From Raphanus sativus (taxonomy: Eukaryota; Streptophyta; Magnoliopsida; Brassicales; Brassicaceae), in the NCBI RefSeq assembly GCF_000801105.2, contig NC_079516.1, positions 15,004,001-15,068,000 of the forward strand: a stretch of DNA of 64,000 nucleotides. Reading direction: 5' to 3'. The translations under genes were made by a program, and so were the position numbers. The stretch's first letter is position 1; every line of letters begins with the position of its first letter. Of the stretch, positions 33,785-46,330 are shown piece after piece. Under the pieces are notes generated by a model. That model did no database searches, was not told the DNA's origin, and saw only the letters and a program-made list of their open reading frames with translations.

Positions 33785-35098
33785 ATTAAAGACACATCTG
33801 GTAAAGTTTTCTGTTATAGTAAATTTAAGAAAGGTGACTACGATATCGAAACATGTCAGTTGCATGACATGATGAGAGAAGTTTGTTTACGCAAAGCTGA
33901 AGAAGAGAATTTCGTACAAACCATTGACACATCAACTGCAAATTCGAAATCTACTTTTTATTCTCGCAGACTTGTTGTTGGACGTCAGCCTGCTTATACA
34001 TTTGATGTGGATAAAGAGGTGAAGAATCGAAGCCTTAGAACTCTCTTGTTTCTCGAGAGCAAAGGAGTGACAGCAACAAGTTTATTGTTTACAAGTCATA
34101 AGCTGATGAGAGTGTTAGATCTCTCTTATATGTGCTTTCAATGGGGGAAGGTACCCACAAGCATCGGGAAGCTCATCCACTTGAGATATTTGAGTTTGAG
34201 AGATGCACGTGTAATTCAACTTCCTTTTTCTATGCGGAATCTGAAGAAGTTGCTCTATTTAAACCTAGATATATCATTAGGTGGAGTTTACATTCCCAAT
34301 ATCTTTAATGAGATGCGAGAATTGATATTCTTGTCTTTTCCCAAGGGATTACATGATGAGACAAATTTGGAATTGGGAAATCTGGTCAAGCTGGAGACGT
34401 TGAAGAATTTCAACACAAAACATGGGAGAGTGACGGATCTAGAGGGTAAGACACGGCTCAGATCCCTCTCTTTCAATATTACAGACAAGGGCTATACCAT
34501 TAAGACTCTATCTTCATCTCTACGTGAAATGAGATGCTTGGAGAGTCTTACTATATATCATTACAAGTTGTATACTCGCACGAATGATGATGATGAAGAA
34601 GGATTTGTTTGGGATTTTGTTAATCTCAAACAGCTGTGGTTGGAGAAGATATATATGCCAAGGTTACCTGATGCGCAACATTTTCCTTCTCAACTCTTAA
34701 CTATATTTCTAAGTGATTGTTATTTGGAGAAGGATCCAATGACGATTCTAGAGAAATTGCTTCATTTGAAAGAGATTAGTTTACATTTTCGATCTTTCAG
34801 TGGGAAAAGAATGGTTTGCTCGAGGGATGGGTTTCCTCAATTGCATAAGCTAGAATTTATTGGATTGGAGGAGTGGGAAGAGTGGATAGTAGAAGAAGGC
34901 TCCATGCCCCTTCTTCATAATCTCAAAATTGGCTATTGTCCAAAGTTAAAGGAGCTTCCTGATGGACTGCGATTCATCACTTCTTTGAAGAGTCTGATCC
35001 TTTTTGAAATGGCAAATGAACAGAAGAAAAGACTGTCGAAAGGAGGAGAAGATTATTACAAAGTCCAACACATTCCTTCTGTTATATTCTATGATTGA
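33785..35098 (+). pseudogene. CC-NB-LRR (RPP8-like) C-terminal LRR fragment, unit 1
   Basis: An open frame runs from the Helitron end (IKDTSGKVFCYSKFKKGDYD) through the MHD-region motif CQLHDMMREVCLRKAEEENF into an LRR domain of about 400 residues ([55 protein letters not shown]), stopping at 35096-35098. This is the signature of the RPP8/HRT class of NLR immune receptors. The coiled-coil and NB-ARC parts are absent. The LRR frame is intact here, unlike the sister copy at 44059-45286, which lost 95 bases. It is probably non-functional as a receptor. Confidence 0.85.
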
Positions 35099-37140
35099 TC
35101 TCGGCAACAGTGAGTCAGACAACAGCTCAAGGAGACGAGACTCTCAGCAATTACGGGCTATCAGGTATATATATTATCTAGGAATGAACTTCTCGGCAAC
35201 CTCTTTGGTTTGCATGAACTACACTTTAGTTAGATTATTGTAATTTGTTGGAATGTCTCTGATGATGTGTTTTACCCATTGGTTTTGATATAGTGGCAAA
35301 CAGAGTATATTTTACAAGTGAAACATACTGGCACACTGACGCGGTGAAGCTGTTCGACGGAAGTGTCTAACTGAGACACTTGATCTCCTGCACTGCTTTA
35401 AGTTTGCCTATTATTAGTATTCTCTTTACATTTTCTTGTATTTGTTCTTCTTAAAGATTTTAACAACATATCGATTTTTTTTTTTTTTGAGATTTTTCAT
35501 TTTGTTTTTGTAACTCGAAAATTTACATGCCTTTGTACAAAGATTTATGGATTGATTTCCACAGAATAGTTGTTTTTTCAGTAAATATTATTTGGATTAT
35601 GAACTCATGAATCCTCCTCTCCTCTGGTGTTTGAGCAACAGATATATGGCTGAGACACTGTTTTGTCTGTAGCCGAGAAACTACGTGACCTTCTTGCCAA
35701 TGGGTGTAGTATGTATAAAACTATCTTCATCTCTCAGTAAAAAAAATATATGTATTTTGATCATTATATCTACACTGAGTTCTGTTCTTGATTCTTACTA
35801 TGGGGTTTGTATATAATCTCTTAATATTATAATTCATAGCGCACATCCATAGCTTATGTTAAGCAAATATTTAAAGACTGATAAGGATGGTAGGAGCCGC
35901 GCGGACGCAGGCTCCCTCTGCCACAAATAATGACGCAGGCTCTCCCACTTGGGGAGACCTTAAAGCTAAGCACCCCTCCTTAGTGCAATGGAGGTCACTA
36001 GCCTAGGCCACTCGCCTTCTTGATTACGTGTTGACCCCGTCCAGGTAAGTGATTTGCTTGTGCTCTCCCCTTCTCCTTTTATACTCTTCTTAGCAAGTCC
36101 TTCCCTTTAAGTGAAACCGATGTGGGACTTTCACACATCTCTTATTCACGAGCTTTAGAGACGGCAAATTGTTGGGTTTTACACACATGGGCCGGACGCT
36201 AAAGGCCCAAGTTAAGTATTTGGTAAACTACTCTTGGTTAAGAGCATACATGCCAAATTGAACCTAGAATGCTAGCTTTTAACTATCAACCATCCAAACG
36301 TTCCTTGCAAAATTGAAACGATTGAATCTGATTTGTATTTTTTACTTACATAGTCATGAAGCCGTAAGAACATTTAGGTTCAACTATAAACGGAAAGTAT
36401 GCATTACAAGATTAGCATGCAAACAATCTGCATGGACTATATAAGTAACCCAACATTAATCCAAATGTACCTAAGAGAAGGATTCAAGAAACACTAAAAA
36501 AGAAATTAGATTAGCTATGGTATGCCTGCAATAATGTTTACACTTCAAAGATCAGCAGGGCTATGGTATGAACGCGGCTGCTATACACACGAGCAAGGCC
36601 CCTCTAACTTAAGTGTTTGAAGCCCTTTTCTTTTACATTTCTGGATACGCACCACTCTGACTTATCCCTCCCATACAGTATTTTGTTTCGTATAGTGGAT
36701 CAAATGTTATATTCGATCAACAAAACGCCACATATTAATTTGTTTTTGTGATCTTTAATGAAATTTTGCTGATCCCTACGTTACCAAAACTACCCAAAGT
36801 TCTTGAAGTCTGAACTTTATTTGTTTGTGAGAGAGAATACAAACTGCAGATTTGCTCTGATGATTCTTGTCTTGACATGATTTTACAGGAATGTTGTTAT
36901 GCAGTGTCTTTCAGCAGAGTATAAAGCAGAGAAAAGTTGAAACAGAGCGAGTTTATGGACTTTCAGTTCCACCATTCTCGATGGCAATAATTTATAAAGA
37001 AGAATATTCTTGTAATTTCGGTACATTTGTTAGATCATTCAGCGATTGATTATCATGCAACAGAGTGGTTAAAGAGATGCGTAATGAAGAGACCAGAGAA
37101 AACAATAAGGCTTTCCAAAATACATGAAAAAATTTGAACT
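35099..37140. other. Array DNA: NLR 3' flank, Di19 3' flank and hairpin repeat
   Basis: 35099-35740 continues the NLR 3' flank, shared with 45287-45930. From about 35745 the sequence switches to Di19-6 3'-flank DNA (ATTATATCTACACTGAGTTC), then the hairpin repeat, then Di19 last-exon-like DNA at about 36890-36980. No intact gene. Confidence 0.7.
35882..36250 (+). repeat. Hairpin-rich dispersed repeat, unit-1 copy
   Basis: Same layout as 28683-29060 but with CTCGCCTTCTTGATTACGTG in the third hairpin, so that stem is weakened. Matches 46726-47095 and 51698-52065 almost base for base. Confidence 0.75.
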
Positions 37141-38960
37141 AAAAGATTGCAGGGCTTTACCCACGAAGGGAGCCCTTCCAAAAATTCTCAGAGTCATAGG
37201 TCAAAGCCCAAGATCAATGAGGGGGTTTGGAAATAGTTTTCAACCAGCAATAGACGCGCCTCGGCTAGTACCTCATTAGCTGCGTCATTGCCCCAAGCGC
37301 AAAGATGCTTTTTAACTTGCGTAAGCCTCTTAGTTTTATAGTCAAACAAAACCAAACTACTCTGATTTATCTCTCCCATAATATTTGTTCATATTTTGTT
37401 TCGTATAATGGGATCAATGTTATATTTGATCAACAAAACGCCACATATCACTTTGTTTTTGTGATCTTTAATGAAATTTTGCTGATCCCTGCGTTACAAA
37501 AACTACCTAAAGTTCTTGAGGTCTGAGCTTTATGTGTGTTGTGAGAACACGAACTGCAGATTTGCTGTGATGATTCTTGTCTTGACAGGATTTTACAGGA
37601 ATGTTGTTAAGCAGTGTCTTTCAGCAGAGTATAAACACAGAGAAAAACAGAGCGAGTTTATTCAAAGGACTTTCAGTTCCACCATTCTTGATGGCAATTT
37701 ACAAAGAAGAATATTCTTGTAGTTTCGGTACGTTTGTTAAGATCATTCAGCGATTGATTATCATGTTACGGAGTTTTTAAAGAGCTGCATAATGAAGAGA
37801 TAAGAGAAAACAACAAGGCTTTCCAAAATACATGGAAATTTGAACTAAAAGATTGTAGGGTTTTACCCCGAAGAGAGCCCTTCCAGAAGAAATTCTCAGA
37901 GTCCTAGGTCAAAGCCCAAGATCAGTGAGTGCGTAAGCCTCTTAGTTTTATAGTCAAACAAAACCAACCTACTTGGAACATCTTTCCGATGTGGGATATT
38001 AGAAGTAGCTTGACCTACCCCAAAGCTATTACTATAAACTTTCATCCTGAGTTATACAATACTATAAACTACCTTTTTTCCGAAAAGAAAACAATTTAAC
38101 ATACAATCTCTGAATAACTTGTTAAGAAAGGAAGTAGAGAATTGCAATGCAAAACTAATATACTTTAAAACTAAGAATGGATGGTAGGAGCCGCGCGAAC
38201 GCAGGCTCCCTCTGCCACAAATAATGACGCAGGCTCTCCCACTTGGGGAGACCTTAGGCTAGCGCCCTCTCCTTTGTATCCTCTCCTTTGTGCAATGGAG
38301 AGAGATCACTAGCCTAGGCCACTCATAATTTTGATTATGAGTTGACCCCGTCCAGGTAAGTGATTTGCTCGTTCTCTCCCCTTCTCTTTTTATACTATGC
38401 TTCGCGAGTCCTTCCCTGCAAACGTAAGCGATGTGGGACATCATCACAAGCTTTAAACAGCAACATTGTTAGGTGTTATATATACGGGCTGGACACTACA
38501 GGCCCAACTAAATGTGTGGTAACCGCCGTGGTTAAAAGCATATATGGATTGTATAGTTAGGGAATGTGTTTAAAGAAGATAAATTCTTTAAGAGCATAGA
38601 GATTGAACACACTATGGGAAGAAGTAGTTCACTAGAAAGTCCAAACAAATGTATATTTGGAGGCTGGAGATCAAATATATGGGAAGTGGGTTTTCTATAC
38701 TGGGTTCGAAAGCTATTCAACAACAACATCGAATACATACAAGTGTCTTGGGACGCAAGAAAACACTTGCAGGTGAAAACAGAGGAAGGCGAGATGATTC
38801 TGCAGAAGATACTACTGAAACTGATGAGACCATAGCTGCTGGTAAAGCTAAACCCACTTCAGAAAAAGGATAGTTTTTTTCTGGAAAGCGCTGGAGTTCG
38901 ACTCAAGATACTCATCTCAGTGCATAGATTGAAGACGGCGCTTGAGATGTATAGGGTCCG
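37141..38960. other. Array DNA of unit 1 with gene fragments
   Basis: Holds the F-box-associated-like fragment (37140-37380, minus), a second Di19 last-exon-like copy (37590-37700), a shorter fragment copy (37840-37990), the hairpin repeat (38176-38545) and the unidentified segment (38549-38873). The direct repeat around GTAAGCCTCTTAGTTTTATA occurs at about 37321 and 37933. All are matched in unit 2 at +10840. Confidence 0.7.
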
Positions 38961-39840
38961 TTGATCGGAATCTTAGATTAACTTAGAATTAAGAATCTAA
39001 TGAAATGTTGGATAAACACTTACTTACCCTTGAGGCAAGTAGGCGGATGGAGAGATATGACATCTTAATCTATGAGTGTATGCGTCGAACACTCCAATGT
39101 TACCATCGCAGAAAGTGGTGTAGACCAACTGGCTGTTTCAGCTCCATGATTCTTGATGATGATTTATAAAGAGAGAAAAAATAACCTTGTCTACGAGTGT
39201 TATATCATTCAACTGTTGGAACAAATGTAATGGAGTTGTTGTTTAGTTTCAACAAGTGATATGGTGGAACCAAGAATAATATTAGAGAGTTTTGTATTGA
39301 AGAGATACATGAATAGTATTATTCATCTTATTGAACACATTCTTTTCTTTAATGAACACTTGGTTTGTCTGTAGACGGTAAGAAAACAACAACAGAAATG
39401 TATGTATTTGATCATATATCTGCATTGAGTTATGTATTTAAAAAATAAAACTGCATTGAGTTATGTTCTTGAGAGGATAAGTGTACTTTATGTTTACACT
39501 TCAAAGATACAAGGGCTATAAATGTTTAAAATTGAATGGTAGGAGCCGAGCGTCCCTCTGCCACAAATAACGACGCAGGCTCTTCCCACTTGGGGAGACC
39601 TTAAGCTAAGCGCCCCTCCTTAGTGCAATGGAGGTCACTAGCCTAGGCCACTTGTCTTCTTGATCACGAGTCGACCCGTCCAGGTAAGTGATTTGCTCGT
39701 TGTGCATATAAGTACACTGAACGAACACCTGTAAGAAAACTAGCATATTGTAATGCTGAACAACACATTAAGACATAAGTCTAAATCATATTAACTTAAC
39801 TATTTATTGTATCTGCATATTAGTAAAATAATATATTTAT
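38958..39840. pseudogene. TPR3/Di19-6 chimera and 3' flank, unit 1 (MULE-free)
   Basis: Same order as 29566-30456: TPR3 penultimate-exon DNA, joint at about 39136, Di19-6 3' flank, short hairpin repeat copy (39535-39725). Here the MULE target is uninterrupted at about 39830-39850. Part of the hairpin repeat (AACGCAGGCTCC region) is deleted at about 39550. Confidence 0.8.
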
Positions 39841-41669
39841 TCTATATAACTTACTTAGTATATTGAGTAAATGTTTGAATATCTTTTTTTATTGTTGTTT
39901 AGAAGAATTATTGCAACTTTTGGGTACACCGATCCTACTGAGCTTGAGATAAGCAAATCGAAAAGAGGAACTGAAGAAAGCTAAAGAGTCACTGGTTTCA
40001 GAACTTGCCGATGAACGCTGCTTCCCAAACTAGAGTCTGAAGCAAAATGTCTAGTTTCAACGAATGCTGAGACAAAAGCAGTATTATCGGAGCTGAAAGA
40101 AACCTGCATATACATCTTGTCCAAGGAATAGGGTGAGAGATATCTTGGTTAGTACATATGAACTAGTCAGGACTTGTAGAGACTAGGGTTTTGTGACTAG
40201 TTCAAGTTTTTTCGTGTAGCTCAAGTCACTAGTTGACCTCTTCCACACTTATCAAAGACATAAACACAACTGTAGAGGCAAGTGGGTTAACAATATTAGT
40301 TTAGTTTATTCTCGTGGGTGTCCACCACTGCCAAATTATTCAAATGTCAACGTGATTACCACCACTTGTAATAGGAACAGATCTTCAGCTGCGTTTTGAC
40401 TAAAACACATTTACAAATTTTTCGTTATAGAGATCAGTTGGACGAAAGCGATCTGCAAGAGGTGATTTTTACTTTTTTTTCTATATTTCATCTCAATTGT
40501 TCATATCACTCGTAGATTACAAAATGGTATATACATTATCTACGCTAGAATTTGGAGAAAAAAATATTGCTCTTGTGTGATTATTGATTACTTATTTCAT
40601 GATTGAGCAGGAGACTTATGGCTGAGCTGGCAGTGGCAGTGGCACTTTTACCATTTGCACTCGAGAGGCTTTGGAGCCTACTTGTCCAAGAAACTGGGCA
40701 ATTTGAAGGAGTTGAAGAGCAGTCCGAGGAATTGAAAAATGACATGGATACGTTAAGGTGCTTTTTGAAAGATGCGGAGGCCAAGAAACATGCAAGTGAA
40801 ATGGTGAGAAAAATAATCAAAGATATCAAAGAAATTGTTTTGGATGCAGAAGATATCGTCGAAACCTATCTTCTGAAGAAAGAACTCGGAGAATCAAGCA
40901 GCAGCAGCGTGAAAAGATTTGCATATGTTACTGTAAAACGCATGGGGCTAGGGTTTGACATGAAAACCATAAGCAAGAGGATCATCTTGTTGGGTATATG
41001 CAGGCTCTACAGGTAAGAGAAAGAGACATGAGACGAACGTTTTCTAGAGATGAAGAAGACCATCTTGTTGGGTTGGAGAGAAATGTTGAGAGATTGGTTG
41101 GATTTTTGTTGGAGGAGGATAGCCGTCAAGTATTTGCCATAACCGGGATGGGAGGTCTTGGTAAAACCACATTGGCAAGACAAGTCTATAATCATGAGAA
41201 GATAAAAAGTCATTTTCCAGGATTGGCGTGGGTTTGTGTTTCCCAACAGTTTGAAAGGAAGTGTGTGTGGCAGACAATCCTGCAACAACTCAGGCCAGAA
41301 TGTGATGTGTCAAGGATGATGGAAGGCGAACTCCAGGAGAAGATTGTTGGAGTGTTTGAAACACAAAAGGCTTTGATCGTCATTGATGATATGTGGAAAG
41401 AAGGAGACTGGGACCTAATCAAACATGTGTTTCTGCCGAAAAAAGGTGAACATCCTTATGTTACATACATTAAGCTGTGTTTTAAAAAACTCAAAATTTG
41501 ATCATGAAAACATTATGAAATATAAATGTGTTGCAGGATGGATGGTATTACTTACTTCCCGCAATGAGAAAGTGGCATTACATGCAGATAAACAATGTGC
41601 CCCCTTCAAACCAGAATGCCTAACTTTTGAAGAAAGTTGGGATCTTTTTCAAAGGATAGCATCCCCTAG

Positions 41670-44053
41670 TCTATATTTGAGGAGTGATTTTGCCACATGT
41701 CTTTTTCAGATTCAATTTCACCAAAAAATTGTGACATGGCTACTAAATTTGATGACATGGCATATGGTAAAATATGACATGGACAACTACATTTAATATT
41801 AATTTACATTTTTGGTAAATTTTTTAGAATATAGTAATAACTCATACATTACATTTATGTTGATTTATATTTTTGGTAAAGTTTTAGAGTATGGTAATAA
41901 CGCATAGATCCTCATTAAAATAAATATATACAAACATGAAAATTACTAATTTCGAAATCTTATTTAATTATATTTTATAACTATAAATTTTTTATTATCT
42001 AAAATTTTCATAATTTTTCTACAATTGTTTTAAAAATTATAAAAAACTTAAATATAAAACTATTAGTTTCTTATATTTCTACAAATTTTATAAATATTGT
42101 TTAGTTTTAATTTTTATAATTATTAATTTTATATCAATTCTATTAATTATATATAATTTGATTTAATATATTTAACCAAATAAATAGATTAAAATTTATC
42201 TAATATTATAATTTTAAATATATACATGTATTTTAAATATGATTTTAAAAATTGTTTTTATCTTAATTTTATATTTAATTAAATCAAATTTATTTTGAAA
42301 TAATGGTTAAAATAAAATCTACAGTACTAATAAATTTTTGTTATAAAATCTCTATAATGTTATTTGAGAAATTAGTTTTCTGTGTGTAGCGTTCACGTTA
42401 ACTCTCACTATGGATAATTACATAGATATCATTAATGAATTAAAAATATTAAATCCAATTTCCATTATCAACTTTTCTATTTTTTTAATATTATTTCCAA
42501 AAACATATAATAAAAGAAAACATTTATCAAAGAAACATTTATTATTTTAGAAACGAAAATTAATATTATGTATTCATAAAATGGAAAATTTCCCAAAAAA
42601 ATAATATTGGATTAAAAATAATTTCTTTCTTTTAAAATATAATCTTAAATAACATAATATGTATATTAAGTTATATAATTATTTTCTTTATCAACCTATT
42701 TTCTCATATGATTAAAAGATCAAGATAGCACCAAACCAAGTTTTTATCACAAAATAGCATCACAAAGAGTAAAATGACCAAATGAAGTTTTATTGAAGGG
42801 TAAATATGTATTTATAACTTTTGGGTTAATTAATCTAAGACTTAGGGTTTAAAGTTAAGGGGTTGAGTTTTAGGAATGTGTTGAAATATTTAAAAACAAA
42901 AAGTAAATATTAAATTTTTCAAAACAAAAATATGCTATTTTGGTTATTTTATTTTTTGATTGCTATTTTTGTGACAAAAACTTTAAAAGTGCTTTTGAGA
43001 GAATTGCCCTATTTTTAATGAGCTAAAAATATTTTAGAATTAATAGTACAGAGATTTTTTTATTTATATTTTCAAAATATTTTTTTTTAATTTTAAATTT
43101 GATTTAGACTTTCTTTATATATTTTTTAAACCACATAGATAAAACTATCTTTAAGAAACTAACATATATTTAATATAAATTAGTTTGGAACAATAATTCA
43201 AAGTGTATAATTATAGAAGTCATTTTCTACGTGTATCCCTTATTTTAATTTTTATGATGATTAATTACATAGATAAACTTAATAAATTAAAATATTATAT
43301 CTAACTCTTACTATCAAATTTTTTTAATTGTTTTTAATTTTTGTTTCGTTTCTATATTATTTCTAACTAACATATATGTACCATTTAAATATTAATTGAA
43401 TGAACAATGATAAATTTTATAAACAAAAATATATACTATACATATTATAATTTAAAATAAAAAGTTCCCAAAAACAAATGTTGATATCAAAATTATATAT
43501 TTACTTTAAAAATAATCTTAAATAATTTTATATACATATGTATTGTTTGAACAAGTTTTATTGATATACTGAAGTACAAATAGAGTTAAAGAATCGTATA
43601 CAACACAAGAAAATACAATTTATTACATAAGCAGAAATATGAGACATATTATATATATTTTAAAACTAATAAAAATATTGTCTTGTATATTAAGCTGTTT
43701 TCTTATATGAATTTACATAAACTTATTAAACTATATTTCGAAATCTAAAAAACAATCAACTAGATGCAACTAATTAAATTAATCAAAATTTTATTCTGAT
43801 AAAAATAAAAAAGGTTATTGTTGATTTTAGAAAATTATATTCAATATAATATACCTAAATAATTATCAACCTGATTAAATATTATATATCCAAAATCACA
43901 TGCCTAATTAAAGTGACATATTATTATTTATAAATAATCATACATACAAATTACATAATAAATAAAAATTAAAATACATATTAACTAATTCTAATAATAT
44001 ATTTGTTTTGTAAATATTTATACCCGTGTATGAGCACGGAAAAATCACCTAGT
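41670..44053 (+). mobile_element. Helitron-like insertion in the NLR, with nested MITE
   Basis: The putative 5' end TCTATATTTGAGGAGTG at 41670 fits Helitron starts, though the preceding base is G rather than A. The 3' end has hairpin CCGTG...CACGG then CTAG at 44050-44053 followed by T. Very AT-rich with no RepHel gene. Host NB-ARC sequence is missing across the insertion, so insertion and deletion are combined. The 5' boundary is tentative. Confidence 0.55.
42705..43012. mobile_element. Inverted-repeat MITE nested in the Helitron
   Basis: The left arm, AGTTTTTATCACAAAATAGC followed by ATCACAAAGAGTAAAATGAC, is matched in inverse by the right arm (reverse complement AGTTTTTGTCACAAAAATAG then CAATCAAAAAATAAAATAAC). 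A central TTAGGGTTTAAAG segment separates the arms. It is typical of the abundant Brassica foldback/MULE-like MITEs. Absent from the unit-1 copy. Confidence 0.6.
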
Positions 44054-45289
44054 TTCCAATTAAAGACACATCTGGTAAAGTTTTCTGTTATAGTAAATTT
44101 AAGAAAGGTGACTACGATATCGAAACATGTCAGTTGCATGACATGATGAGAGAAGTTTGTTTACGCAAAGCTGAAGAAGAGAATTTCGTACAAACCATTG
44201 ACACATCAACTGCAAATTCGAAATCTACTTTTTATTCTCGCAGACTTGTTGTTGGACGTCAGCCTGCTTATACATTTGATGTGGATAAAGAGGTGAAGAA
44301 TCGAAGCCTTAGAACTCTCTTGTTTCTCGAGAGCAAAGGAGTGACAGCAACAAGTTTATTGTTTACAAGTCATAAGCTGATGAGAGTGTTAGATCTCTCT
44401 TATATGTGCTTTCAATGGGGGAAGGTACCCACAAGCATCGGGAAGCTCATCCACTTGAGATATTTGAGTTTGAGAGATGCACGTGTAATTCAACTGCCTT
44501 CTTCAATTCTTGTCTTTTCCCAAGGGATTACATGATGAGACAAAGTTGGAATTGGGGAATCTTGTCAAGCTGGAGACGTTGAAGAATTTCAACACAAAAC
44601 ATGGGAGAGTGACGGATCTAGAGGGTATGACACGGCTCAGATCCCTCTCTATCAATATTACAGAGGAGGGCTATACCATTAAGACTCTATCTTCATCTCT
44701 ACGTGAAATGAGATGCTTGGAGAGTCTTACTATATATCATTACAAGTTGTATACTCGCACGAATGATGATGATGAAGAAGGATTTGTTTGGGATTTTGTT
44801 AATCTCAAACAGCTGTGGTTGGAGAAGATATATATGCCAAGGTTACCTGATGCGCAACATTTTCCTTCTCAACTCTTAACTATATCTCTAAGTGATTGTT
44901 ATTTGGAGAAGGATCCAATGACGATTCTAGAGAAATTGCTTCATTTGAAAGAGATTAGTTTACATTTTCGATCTTTCAGTGGGAAAAGAATGGTTTGCTC
45001 GAGGGATGGGTTTCGTCAATTGCATAAGCTAGAATTTATTGGATTAGAGGAGTGGGAAGAGTGGATAGTAGAAGAAGGCTCCATGCCCCTTCTTCATACT
45101 CTCAGAATTGGCTATTGTCCAAAGTTAAAGGAGCTTCCTGATGGACTGCGATTCATCACTTCTTTGAAGAGTCTGACCTGTTTTGATGACACGAAAAAGG
45201 GATGGGAGAAGAGACTGTCGAAAGGAGGAAAAGATTATTACAAAGTACAACACATTCCTTCTGTTATATTCTATAATATATGATTGATC

Positions 45290-45990
45290 TCGGCAACAGT
45301 GAGTCAGACAACAGCTGAAGGAGACGAGACTCTCAGCAATTACGGGCTATCAGGTATATATATTATCTAGGAATGAACTTCTCGGCAACCTCTTTGGTTT
45401 GCATGAACTACACTTTAGTTAGATTATTGTAATTTGTTGGAATGTCTCTGATGATGTGTTTTACCCATTGGTTTTGATATAGTGGCAAACAGAGTATATT
45501 TTACAAGTGAAACATACTGGCACACTGACGCGGTGAAGCTGTTCGACGGAAGTGTCTAACTGAGACACTTGATCTCCTGCACTGCTTTAAGTTTGCCTAT
45601 TATTAGTATTCTCTTTACATTTTCTTGTATTTGTTCTTCTTAAAGATTTTAACAACATATCGATTTTTTTTTTTTTTGAGATTTTTCATTTTGTTTTTGT
45701 AACTCGAAAATTTACATGCCTTTGTACAAAGATTTATGGATTGATTTCCACAGAATAGTTGTTTTTTTTTCAGTAAATATTATTTGGATTATGAACTCAT
45801 GAATCCTCCTCTCCTCTGGTGTTTGAGCAACAGATATATGGCTGAGACACTGTTTTGTCTGTAGCCGAGAAACTACGTGACCTTCTTGCCAATGGGTGTA
45901 GTATGTATAAAACTATCTTCATCTCTCAGTAAAAAAAAATCCCACAGTTGGAGAATCTTACTGTATATGATCGAGTCTTGTTGCTTATTA
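45290..45990 (+). other. NLR 3' flank with a short LRR scrap
   Basis: Matches 35099-35740 and then continues CACAGTTGGAGAATCTTACT, which looks like another LRR-coding scrap (LENLTVYDR-like), before switching into Di19 exon 4 at about 46018. The segment 45732-45990 recurs at 50705-50960. Confidence 0.6.
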
Positions 45991-46017
45991 GCTTCGGAGG
46001 AAGAGAGTCCAAAAAAT

Positions 46018-46330
46018 TCCTCCAGTATAGCTGCTGACCCTTTGTTGTCTTCCTTTATTTCTCCAATGGCGGATGGACTTTTCATTTCAGAGACGAGTTC
46101 TGCCAAAAAGACATCAAACCAGAGTTTGCCTGAACGGTATGGTATTGGTTTTCATCATCCTCAGATTGGCTTTTTCCTACATTCACTCTCTGATTGTTCT
46201 TGTATTGACTGGATATTTACAGGAGTGTTGAGAAGAAGTCGCTTTCTGCAGAGGATCACAGAGAAAAGTTGAAACAGAGCGAGTTCGTCCAAGGAGTTTT
46301 CTGCTCCATGATTCTTGATGATGATTTATA
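46018..46330 (+). pseudogene. Di19-6 exons 4-5 fragment, unit 2
   Basis: Begins inside exon 4 at SSIAADPLLSSFISPMADGL, keeps the exon 4 donor (CGGTATGG) and intron, then exon 5 (VEKKSLSAEDHREKLKQSE) and stop. It lacks exons 1-3 and both zinc fingers. A frame through the retained intron (45877-46272) is not a gene. Identical to 50990-51302. Confidence 0.88.

Larger units (their letters stand above)
40618..45286 (+). pseudogene. CC-NB-LRR (RPP8/HRT-like) immune receptor pseudogene, interrupted
   Basis: ATG at 40618 opens a coiled-coil (Rx-N type) domain (MAELAVAVALLPFALERLWS; EDIVETYLL as the EDVID-like region). A frameshifting gap lies at about 40980-40995. The NB-ARC resumes with P-loop GMGGLGKTTLARQ, RNBS-A LAWVCVSQQF and kinase-2 ALIVIDDMW. 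After a short intron, [13 protein letters not shown] (RNBS-B) and [11 protein letters not shown] (RNBS-C) follow. The gene is then cut at about 41669 by AT-rich Helitron-like DNA to 44053, and GLPL to RNBS-D is missing. The MHD region and LRRs resume at 44059, broken again by a 95-base deletion near 44500 relative to 33785-35098. Three independent lesions make a working receptor very unlikely. Confidence 0.88.

Noticed and set aside
42705..43012. TTAGGGTTTAAAG read as interstitial telomere repeat
   Set aside because: A single short run within an inverted-repeat MITE, not tandem TTTAGGG units.
45877..46272. 131-codon plus frame and its exact copy at 50849-51244
   Set aside because: They read through a retained Di19 intron and NLR flank; they are chimeric pseudogene frames rather than genes.
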